Below, in pieces: positions 1 to 6,058 of a DNA stretch of 7,396 bases (the stretch's first letter is position 1; each line of letters opens with the position of its first letter). This stretch comes from Planctomycetota bacterium. Its GTDB lineage: Bacteria > Planctomycetota > UBA1135 > UBA2386. The notes beneath the pieces are model-generated. The model worked only from the letters and a program-made list of their open reading frames with translations, had not been told where the DNA came from and did no database searches. The stretch is taken from assembly GCA_023433825.1 (NCBI GenBank), contig JAEYTU010000156.1, forward strand, positions 1 to 7,396. The letters run 5' to 3'. The position numbers and the translations under genes are program-made.

Positions 1-56
1 AAAATTGGTGCGTGGAACTTTTTTTTCACTTCTCCACACAAAGTCACTCGCAAACC
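1..56 (+). promoter_or_regulatory. AT-rich leader upstream of the GH2 gene
   Basis: This short stretch is much richer in A and T than the rest of the window and contains an uninterrupted run of eight T at 19-26. It is likely the promoter or 5' leader of the GH2 gene, or the tail of a terminator of a gene lying off the left edge. I see no convincing pair of -35 and -10 boxes and no clear Shine-Dalgarno sequence before the ATG at 57. The role is inferred only from position and base composition. Confidence 0.25.
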
Positions 57-2306
57 ATGAACGTCCTCGTCACCGCTCTGCTGTCGTCGCTCGCTCTCGC
101 TGTCGCGCTGCCGGCGCAACTCGTCACCCGCTTCGCGGCGGACGTCGAACGCGAGCGACCGCTGCCCGAGCACCCGCGGCCGCAGTGGGTGCGCGATGCG
201 TGGCAATCGCTGAACGGCCCCTACGACTACGCGATCACGCCGCGCGACGCGCCAGCGCCGCAGCGCTACGACGGAACGATCGTCGTCCCGTTCCCCGTCG
301 AATCGACGCTCTCGGGCGTCGCGCGCCGCGTCGCGCCCGACCAACGCCTGTGGTACCGGCGAACGTTCGCACTGCCGCCGCGCGCCCCCGGCACCCGCAC
401 GCTGCTGCACTTCGGTGCCGTCGATTGGCAGGCCGTCGTGACCGTGAACGGCATCGAGGTCGGGCGCCACGAGGGCGGCTACGACCCGTTCACGTTCGAC
501 ATCACCGACGCGCTCGCGGCCCACGCCGAACCGGCCGCGCACGAACTGATCGTCGCCGTGCACGACCCGACCGACGCCGGCCCGCAGCCGCGCGGCAAGC
601 AGGTCCGCACCCCCGGCGGGATCTGGTACACGCCGGTCACCGGCATCTGGCAGAGCGTCTGGCTCGAGCACGTTCCGCCGCGTCGGCTCCACTCCGCACG
701 AACGTCGTTCGACGGGACGCGCTGGCGAATGACCGTGCACCACACCGACGTCGGCGCCGACGCGACGCTGCAGGTCGAGGTGCGCAGCGGCACCGACGTC
801 GTCCGTCGACTCGACGCGAAGACCACCGGATCGGCGACGACGCTCGATCTGACGCCGGAACGCATCCGCCGTTGGTCGCCTGCCGACCCGCACCTCTACG
901 ACGTCACGCTGCGACTGCGCGCCGACGCCGCGACCCTCGACGCCGTTCACACCTACCAGGGCCTGCGAACGATCGACGTCGCCGCCGGCGCCGACGGCAT
1001 TCCGCGGCTGCGGCTGAACGGCGTCCCGTCGTTCCAACTCGGCGCGCTCGACCAGGGCTACTGGCCCGACGGTCTCTACACGGCGCCGACCGACGCGGCG
1101 CTGCGTTCCGACGTCGAGTTCGCGAAGGAGATCGGCTTCGACATGCTGCGCAAGCACGTCAAGGTCGAGCCGTCGCGCTGGTATCACCACTGCGATCGCC
1201 TCGGGATCCTCGTTTGGCAGGACATGCCGAATGGCGACACCGCGGCGAAGTGGTCGCCCGACGGCGCGCACGACGGCACCGAGATGACGCGCAGCCCGGC
1301 GTCGGCCGCGATCTACGAACGCGAGCTCCGCGCGATGGTCGAAGCGCTGCGCGAGCATCCGAGCGTCGTCGTCTGGGTTCCGTTCAACGAGGGGTGGGGG
1401 CAGTCGGGCACCGTCGCGACCGCGCGTCTGCTCGCCGAACTCGACCCGTCGCGGCCGGTCGACGCGGCGAGCGGCGGCAACGACTTCCCGGTCGGCGACA
1501 TTCGCGACCTGCACGACTACCCGGGGCCTGCGCGCCCGCCGATCGACGGAACGCGCGCGATCGTCCTCGGCGAGTTCGGCGGACTCGGGCTGCCGGTCGC
1601 CGGTCACCTGTGGCAAGCCGATCGCAACTGGGGCTACCGAACGTTCGCCGACGCGGCCGCGCTGACGAACGCCTACGTCGCGAGCATCGACCGGCTGCGG
1701 TTCCTGATCGACGAGGGTCTCTCGGCGGCCGTCTACACGCAGCTGACCGACGTCGAGATCGAGGTCAACGGGCTGCTGACCTACGACCGTGCGAAGCGAA
1801 AGCTCGACGTCGCGGCCGCGCGCGCCGCACACGCGCGCCTCGCCGGTCCACCGCGGAAGATCGTGCCGATCGTCGCGACGTCGGAGACGCAGCCGCAGCG
1901 GTGGCGGTACTCGCTCGCGGACGTTGCCGACGAGGCGAGCGACTGGCGAATGCCGGACTTCGACGACCGTTCGTGGCGCGAAGGCGACGGCGGCTTCGGA
2001 ACGAAGGGCACGCCCGGCGCGATCGTTCGAACGACGTGGGACACGTCCGCGATCCGGCTGCGTCGCGCCGTCGACGTGCCGGCCGAACCACTGCACGACC
2101 CGCACCTGCGCATCCATCACGACGAGGACGTCGAGGTCTGGCTCGACGGCGAACGGATCGCGCAGGCGTCGGGGTACCTGACCGCCTACGCGTACATCCC
2201 GGTGCCGAAGGCGCTGCTGACGCCCGGGCGCCACGTCCTCGCCGTGCGCTGTCGGCAGACGCGTGGCGGTCAGTACGTCGACGTCGGGATCGTCGACGTC
2301 CGCTGA
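57..2306 (+). CDS. Secreted glycoside hydrolase family 2 protein (beta-galactosidase/beta-glucuronidase-like)
   Basis: This is a 749-residue exported retaining beta-glycosidase. Residues 1-21 (MNVLVTALLSSLALAVALPAQ) look like a signal peptide. That is why ATG 57 is preferred over an in-frame GTG at 12, which would bury the signal behind 15 extra residues. A jelly-roll sugar-binding domain follows to about residue 205, with YDPFTFDITDAL and, near 188, GIWYTPVTGIWQSVWLE. An immunoglobulin-like domain runs to about 305, and a TIM barrel covers roughly 315-600 with MLRKHVKVEPSRWYHHCD and LVWQDMPNGD. The acid/base Glu is E445 in PFNEGWG and the nucleophile is E506 in LGEFGG, so both catalytic residues are present. 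Residues from about 605 to the end form an extra galactose-binding-like beta-sandwich (HDEDVEVWLDGE). The sugar specificity cannot be read from sequence alone; beta-galactosidase, beta-glucuronidase and other GH2 activities remain possible. The gene converges on the beta-helix gene, with four bases between their stop codons. Confidence 0.93.
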   Translation: MNVLVTALLSSLALAVALPAQLVTRFAADVERERPLPEHPRPQWVRDAWQSLNGPYDYAITPRDAPAPQRYDGTIVVPFPVESTLSGVARRVAPDQRLWYRRTFALPPRAPGTRTLLHFGAVDWQAVVTVNGIEVGRHEGGYDPFTFDITDALAAHAEPAAHELIVAVHDPTDAGPQPRGKQVRTPGGIWYTPVTGIWQSVWLEHVPPRRLHSARTSFDGTRWRMTVHHTDVGADATLQVEVRSGTDVVRRLDAKTTGSATTLDLTPERIRRWSPADPHLYDVTLRLRADAATLDAVHTYQGLRTIDVAAGADGIPRLRLNGVPSFQLGALDQGYWPDGLYTAPTDAALRSDVEFAKEIGFDMLRKHVKVEPSRWYHHCDRLGILVWQDMPNGDTAAKWSPDGAHDGTEMTRSPASAAIYERELRAMVEALREHPSVVVWVPFNEGWGQSGTVATARLLAELDPSRPVDAASGGNDFPVGDIRDLHDYPGPARPPIDGTRAIVLGEFGGLGLPVAGHLWQADRNWGYRTFADAAALTNAYVASIDRLRFLIDEGLSAAVYTQLTDVEIEVNGLLTYDRAKRKLDVAAARAAHARLAGPPRKIVPIVATSETQPQRWRYSLADVADEASDWRMPDFDDRSWREGDGGFGTKGTPGAIVRTTWDTSAIRLRRAVDVPAEPLHDPHLRIHHDEDVEVWLDGERIAQASGYLTAYAYIPVPKALLTPGRHVLAVRCRQTRGGQYVDVGIVDVR

Positions 2307-2341
2307 TCGATCACGGCAAGACGAACAGCAGCGGCGTCGAC
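2292..2341. terminator. Inverted repeat over the convergent stops of the GH2 and beta-helix genes
   Basis: The arm at 2292-2305 pairs with 2329-2341: thirteen base pairs with one bulged base (T2299) and a 23-base loop. The structure covers the last codons of both convergent genes and both stop codons. No T-run follows on either strand, so it is not a classical intrinsic terminator. It could still act as a bidirectional transcript-end or mRNA 3'-stabilising hairpin. The loop side holds the ten-base palindrome TGATCGATCA (2304-2313), in which the two opposing TGA stops mirror each other; it partly overlaps the stem and could compete with it. The function is inferred. Confidence 0.4.
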
Positions 2342-3390
2342 AGTTGCAGTTGGCCGCTCGTGACGGCGACGGACTGCATCGCGAACAGCGACCCCAGCGC
2401 GACCGGCAGGATCGGCAGGGTCAGGTTGCGCACGCCGGCGGCGTCGACGACACCGACGTCGACGACGAGGGCGTCGAGCGGCAACCACAGCGCACCGAAC
2501 GGCGTCGGCGCCGGATTGCGGACCGGCAGCGCCAGCAGCGTCGCGGTCGCCCCGGTTCCCGGCGCGTGCAAGCGCGTCGACAGCGTCGCGCCGAGCACGT
2601 CGGCGCGCAGCGACGGCACGCTGACGATCGTCACGCGTCCGCCGCGCACGACCGGCGCACCACCGTGCGGCAGCATCGTCACGTACGGCGACAGGAACAC
2701 GTCGCCGGTCGACAGGACGTCGACGACCGGCATCGACACGCCGGTCGTGTCCGGGATCAGCACCGTGTCGGAGCCGCCGGTGATCGTCACGCTGCCGCCG
2801 TCGAGTCGGACGGCCGCCTGTCCGAAGCCCGAGCCCGCCGTCGTCGCCGTCGACTCGGCGAAGACGACGTTCGATCGCGTGACGGTCAGCGGCGCCTGTC
2901 CCATCAGCGTGCACTGCGTGACGACGGCGCCACCGTCGGTGACGCGCAGGCCGAACCCGCTGATCAGCGTGCAGCGGCGGAACGTCACGTTCGGCGCGCG
3001 GATCACGTTCCCCTCGCCGTACATGTCCTCGAACACGACCTGCGCCTGCGTGTTGCTCGCGCCGAAGATCATCGGCAGCGACGAGCTGAAGAAGCCCTTG
3101 ACGACGACGCGCTGACCGGCCGGCACGTCGCGCACGGCGATGACCGGGTTGTGCAGCGTCTGGAACAGCGTCGCGCCTTGCGAGACGACGGTCACGCCGC
3201 GATCGATCAGGAAGCCCGGATAGCGACCGGCGCGGACCAGGATCAGGTCACCGGGTGACGCCGCGAGGATCGCGGGTTCGACCGTCGTGAACTGACCCCC
3301 GCCGTTCGCGTCGACGGTCCACGTGCGTTGCGCGGCGGCAGTGGCGCAGCAGAGCGCTGCGAGCAGGACGAGAATGCGAACGAGCTGCAT
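2311..3390 (-). CDS. Secreted right-handed beta-helix-like protein of planctomycete type
   Basis: This is a 359-residue exported protein. Residues 1-21 (MQLVRILVLLAALCCATAAAQ) form a typical signal peptide; the cysteines do not fit a lipobox. ATG 3390 is chosen because the signal peptide begins there and a GAGGT lies just upstream. The frame stays open to 3480, but those extra residues are Arg/Pro/Ala-rich and non-signal-like. The mature start, TWTVDANGGGQFTTVEPAI, followed by SPGDLILVRAGRYPGFLIDRG, is the usual entry into parallel beta-helix proteins (pectate-lyase/NosD-like fold). Short Val/Thr/Gly-rich strand-turn repeats run to about residue 260. The last 90 or so residues form a separate aliphatic module ending LQLSTPLLFVLP, recalled from many planctomycete secreted proteins. 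No catalytic residues are identifiable, so an enzymatic role is not claimed; it may be a cell-surface or carbohydrate-binding protein. It lies 86 bases downstream of prfC on the same strand and may be partly co-transcribed with it. Confidence 0.8.
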   Translation of the reverse strand: MQLVRILVLLAALCCATAAAQRTWTVDANGGGQFTTVEPAILAASPGDLILVRAGRYPGFLIDRGVTVVSQGATLFQTLHNPVIAVRDVPAGQRVVVKGFFSSSLPMIFGASNTQAQVVFEDMYGEGNVIRAPNVTFRRCTLISGFGLRVTDGGAVVTQCTLMGQAPLTVTRSNVVFAESTATTAGSGFGQAAVRLDGGSVTITGGSDTVLIPDTTGVSMPVVDVLSTGDVFLSPYVTMLPHGGAPVVRGGRVTIVSVPSLRADVLGATLSTRLHAPGTGATATLLALPVRNPAPTPFGALWLPLDALVVDVGVVDAAGVRNLTLPILPVALGSLFAMQSVAVTSGQLQLSTPLLFVLP

Positions 3391-3393
3391 CGG

Positions 3394-3398
3394 ACCTC
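3394..3398 (-). promoter_or_regulatory. Ribosome binding site supporting the beta-helix start
   Basis: On the minus strand the sequence reads GAGGT followed by three bases and the ATG ending at 3390. The spacing is short for a Shine-Dalgarno site. Even so, it is the only purine-rich match near this start, and it supports ATG 3390 over the upstream in-frame ATG at 3480. The rest of the 86-base gap to prfC (3391-3476) is GC-rich and shows no clear promoter or terminator. Confidence 0.35.
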
Positions 3399-3476
3399 GA
3401 CGGTGACGGTTGCGGGGCGGCCGGGATGATGCCGCTGCAACGGGCCGGCGCGCAGCCCCGCCCGGCGCGGACTCGT

Positions 3477-5069
3477 TCACCGCTCCGTTTCTTCCTCGGT
3501 CGGCGGGTGCTCCAAGAGCCGGAGATCCTTGTAGCGATCGAGCGCGTACTGGATCTCGAACTCGCTGTGGAACAGCGCGACCGGCCGGCGCGATTCGTCG
3601 TTGACGACGACCGGAAGCAGGTCGAGCAGCTCGGGCGTCGTGAACTGCATCCAGCGCGCGCGCGTCCAGCCCTTGCGGTCGATTCGCAGCTTCGTGCCGT
3701 ACTCGTTCTCCATTCGCCAGGCGAAGACCTCGAGCTGCAGCTCGCCGACGGCCCCGAGGATCGGCTCGCGGGCACCGGTCCGCGGCCAGAACACCTGCAC
3801 GACGCCCTCCTCGCCGAGCTGCGCGAGCCCCTTGCCGAAACCCTTGCTCATCGACGGGTCGTTCGGGCGGACCTGCGCGAAGATCTCCGGCGCGAATCGC
3901 GGGAAGTTGCGGACCGCGAGCTTCGGCCCCGAGCTGATCACGTCGCCGACGCGGAACAGCCCCGGGTTGATCAAACCGATCACGTCGCCGGGGTACGCCT
4001 CGTCGATCGTCACGCGCTCCTGACCGAAGAAGCGATGCGGGTGCGACATGCGCACCTCACGGCCGAGCCGCACGTGCGTCGCCGACATACCGCGCTCGAA
4101 CCGTCCGGACGTGACGCGCACGAACGCGATCCGATCGCGATGCATCTTGTCCATGTTCGCGGCGATCTTGTAGACGAAGCCCGAGAAGAACGGCGACTCC
4201 GGCGGCACGTCGCCGTCGAGCGTCTTCAGCGGTCCCGGCGCCGGTGCGAGTTCGAGGAAGCGCTGCAGGATGTTCTCGACGCCGAAGTTCGTCAGCGCGC
4301 TCGCGAAGAACATCGGCGAGACCTTGCCGGCGAGGAACTTCGCGTGGTCGAACGGCTCGATGCAGGTCTCGATCATCGCGAGATCCTCGAGCAGCTTGTC
4401 GTGCGCGGCGTCGCCGAGCAGCGTGCGCAGCTCCGGGTCTGCCGGCCCGGTCACCTGGACACCGGCGCGCGCGGCGTTGTGCGTCGTTCGCTCGAACAGG
4501 TGCACGCGTCCGCGCCCGACCTCGTAGACGCCGCGGAAATCCGGACCCGACCCGATCGGCCACGTCAGCGGCACGATCGAGATCCCGAGGACCTTCTCGA
4601 CCTCGTCCATCAGGTCGAACGGGCTGCGCGACGGCCGGTCGAGCTTGTTCGCGACCGTGACGATCGGAATGCCGCGTTCGCGGCAGACCTTGAACAGCTT
4701 GATCGTCTGCGTCTCGACGCCCTTCGCGGCGTCGATCAGCATCAGCGCCGAATCGGCCGCGACCAGCGTCCGGAACGTGTCCTCGCTGAAGTCCTGGTGA
4801 CCGGGCGTGTCGAGCAGGTTGACGCAGTGACCGTCGTATTCGAACTGCAGCGCCGAGCTCGTGATCGAGATGCCGCGCTTCTTCTCGAGCTCCATCCAGT
4901 CCGAGGTCGCGAACGCCTGCCCCTTGCCGCCCTTGACCGATCCGGCCTTCAGGATCGCGCCGCCGTACAGCAGCAGCTTCTCGGTCAACGTCGTCTTGCC
5001 GGCGTCGGGGTGCGAGATGATCGCGAACGTGCGGCGGCGCTGGACTTCGTGACGCAGATCGGACGACAT
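3477..5069 (-). CDS. prfC: Peptide chain release factor 3 (RF3)
   Basis: RF3 is a cytoplasmic translational GTPase that removes RF1 or RF2 from the ribosome after peptide release. The product has 530 residues, against 529 for E. coli RF3, and I can follow the similarity from end to end. The G-domain has the P-loop SHPDAGKTT (residues 19-27), the switch I region with KKRGISITSS, the G3 box DTPGH (87-91) and the G4 box NKLD (141-144). RF3-typical segments follow: PLTWPIGSG, a beta-barrel domain near 305-385 (HRDRIAFVRVTSGRFERGM, DEAYPGDVIGL), then FPRFAPEIFAQVRPNDP and EEGVVQVFWP in the C-terminal domain. The SDWMELEKKRGIS stretch and the lack of EF-G C-terminal domains separate it from EF-G, LepA and TypA. 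ATG 5069 matches the conserved RF3 N-terminus, although no Shine-Dalgarno sequence precedes it. It is transcribed divergently from the MBL-fold gene. It appears intact, with no missing key residue. Confidence 0.98.
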   Translation of the reverse strand: MSSDLRHEVQRRRTFAIISHPDAGKTTLTEKLLLYGGAILKAGSVKGGKGQAFATSDWMELEKKRGISITSSALQFEYDGHCVNLLDTPGHQDFSEDTFRTLVAADSALMLIDAAKGVETQTIKLFKVCRERGIPIVTVANKLDRPSRSPFDLMDEVEKVLGISIVPLTWPIGSGPDFRGVYEVGRGRVHLFERTTHNAARAGVQVTGPADPELRTLLGDAAHDKLLEDLAMIETCIEPFDHAKFLAGKVSPMFFASALTNFGVENILQRFLELAPAPGPLKTLDGDVPPESPFFSGFVYKIAANMDKMHRDRIAFVRVTSGRFERGMSATHVRLGREVRMSHPHRFFGQERVTIDEAYPGDVIGLINPGLFRVGDVISSGPKLAVRNFPRFAPEIFAQVRPNDPSMSKGFGKGLAQLGEEGVVQVFWPRTGAREPILGAVGELQLEVFAWRMENEYGTKLRIDRKGWTRARWMQFTTPELLDLLPVVVNDESRRPVALFHSEFEIQYALDRYKDLRLLEHPPTEEETER

Positions 5070-5163
5070 CGAGGGCGAGCACGATACGAACGGCCGCGAC
5101 TCCGGCAAGCCGCGCGGCCGAACGTGCCTCGCGTCGTCGCGTCGCCGCGTGCAGAATCCGGCG
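5070..5163. promoter_or_regulatory. Divergent promoter region between prfC and the MBL-fold hydrolase gene
   Basis: These 94 bases separate the two divergent start codons and should hold promoters for both. For prfC a weak sigma-70-like pair can be read on the minus strand: TTGCCG (5103-5108) and TATCGT (5081-5086) with 16 bases between them. It would start transcription only a few bases before the ATG, which fits the absence of a Shine-Dalgarno sequence. A perfect eight-base inverted repeat, CGGCCGCG at 5091-5098 and CGCGGCCG at 5113-5120, surrounds the -35 element and could be an operator or chance GC-rich symmetry. No plus-strand promoter is convincing. The region itself is certain from context; the individual boxes are weak guesses. 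Confidence 0.35.
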
Positions 5164-6030
5164 ATGCAACGGCGACTCGACTCGATCCTCGGCAACTCGC
5201 AGAAACTGGACGGCGGCGCGATGTTCGGCAACGCGCCGCGGGCGATGTGGGAGACCTGGTCGCCGCCGGACGACCGCCATCGGATCGACCTCGCCTGCCG
5301 CGCGATGCTGATCCGCGAACCGTCGCGCGTGATCCTCTGCGAAGCCGGCATCGGCGCGTTCTTCGAGCCGAAACTGCGGGAGCGCTTCGGCGTCCAGGAG
5401 GAGCGGCACGTGCTGCTGGAGGAACTCGCGAAGGTCGGCGTGCAGCCCGACGACGTCGACGTCGTCGTGCTGTCGCACCTGCACTTCGACCACGCCGGCG
5501 GAATCCTGACCGCCTGGCAGGAGGACCGGCCGCTCGAACTCGCATTCCCGCGAGCGCGGTTCGTCGTCGGCCTGCAGGCGTGGACGCGCGCGCAGTCGCC
5601 GCACGCCCGCGACCGCGCGAGCTTCGTCCCGGAGCTCAATGCTCTGCTGCAGCGCAGCGAGCGGCTCGAGGTCGTCCACGGCGACCGCAGCGAGACGCTC
5701 GGCCGCGACTACCGCTTCCACGTCTCGAACGGCCACACGCCGGGCATGTTGCTGACCGAGGTCGCGGGCGCGAACGGCCCGGTCGTGTTCTGTGCCGACC
5801 TGATCCCGGGCCGTCCGTGGGTGCGGCGCGCGATCACGATGGGCTACGACCGCTTCCCCGAACTGCTGATCGACGAGAAGACGAAGTTGCTGGACGACCT
5901 CGTCGGCCGCGGCGGCCGACTGTTCTTCACGCACGACACCGGGTGCGCGCTCGCGACGCTGACGCGGGACGAGAAGGGCAACGTCGTGACCGGGGAGACG
6001 TTCGCCGAGCTGCGCGACTTCGCCGCGTGA
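5164..6030 (+). CDS. MBL-fold metallo-hydrolase, YtnP/AHL-lactonase-like
   Basis: This is a 288-residue metallo-beta-lactamase-fold hydrolase, probably binding two zinc ions and acting in the cytoplasm, as no signal peptide is seen. The metal ligands are all present: HLHFDH at 105-110, H191 in GHTPGM, D212 in FCADLIP and H257 in FTHD. The N-terminal KLDGGAMFGNAPRAMW and the segment after D212 (TMGYDRFPELLIDEKTKLL) match the branch I associate with Bacillus YtnP and related lactonases. The tyrosine that follows the bridging Asp in AiiA-type AHL lactonases is not in the same place, so quorum-quenching activity is only one possibility. Other ester or lactone hydrolysis is equally open. ATG 5164 is chosen; an in-frame GTG at 5149 would add five residues, and neither has a good Shine-Dalgarno sequence. 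The gene is divergent from prfC and converges on the aldehyde dehydrogenase gene, with twelve bases between stops. Confidence 0.94.
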   Translation: MQRRLDSILGNSQKLDGGAMFGNAPRAMWETWSPPDDRHRIDLACRAMLIREPSRVILCEAGIGAFFEPKLRERFGVQEERHVLLEELAKVGVQPDDVDVVVLSHLHFDHAGGILTAWQEDRPLELAFPRARFVVGLQAWTRAQSPHARDRASFVPELNALLQRSERLEVVHGDRSETLGRDYRFHVSNGHTPGMLLTEVAGANGPVVFCADLIPGRPWVRRAITMGYDRFPELLIDEKTKLLDDLVGRGGRLFFTHDTGCALATLTRDEKGNVVTGETFAELRDFAA

Positions 6031-6058
6031 CGCGCGACGGGCTCAGTCGCGCGTGACG
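6026..6058. terminator. GC-rich hairpin over the convergent stops of the MBL and aldehyde dehydrogenase genes
   Basis: A perfect nine-base stem, ACGCGCGAC (6030-6038) with GTCGCGCGT (6046-6054), encloses a seven-base loop. After one G-G mismatch it extends by three more pairs (6026-6028 with 6056-6058). The stem begins in the stop codon of the MBL gene, and the loop contains the stop codon of the aldehyde dehydrogenase gene. It is nearly symmetrical with respect to both transcripts, which suggests a bidirectional 3'-end structure. No T-run follows on either strand, so intrinsic termination by the classical mechanism is not supported. Confidence 0.5.

Noticed and set aside
1..56. T-run at 19-26 as a complete intrinsic terminator
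   Set aside because: No stem can be seen in the eighteen bases to its left; the upstream sequence is outside the window, so this cannot be claimed.
5..3115. A 1036-codon plus-strand open frame spanning the GH2 gene and the antisense of the beta-helix gene
   Set aside because: It is Arg/Ala/Pro-rich without domains and overlaps two clear genes in other frames; high GC content removes stop codons and creates such frames.
3391..3480. Thirty-residue N-terminal extension of the beta-helix protein
   Set aside because: It is Arg/Pro-rich, would mask the signal peptide, and would overlap the prfC stop; the ATG at 3390 has a nearby GAGGT.
5070..5639. Upstream extension of the RF3 frame by 190 codons
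   Set aside because: The conserved RF3 N-terminus starts at ATG 5069 and gives the family's usual length; the extension crosses the divergent spacer and lies antisense to the MBL gene.
4057..5934. A 625-codon minus-strand open frame overlapping prfC and antisense to the MBL gene
   Set aside because: It runs in a different frame from RF3 on the same strand and has Arg/Ala/Asp-rich composition with no motif; it is a GC-driven shadow.
3426..6056. An 876-codon plus-strand open frame antisense to prfC and overlapping the MBL gene
   Set aside because: It is charged low-complexity translation, and its only source is the shadow of RF3 and the MBL enzyme, both confidently identified in other frames.
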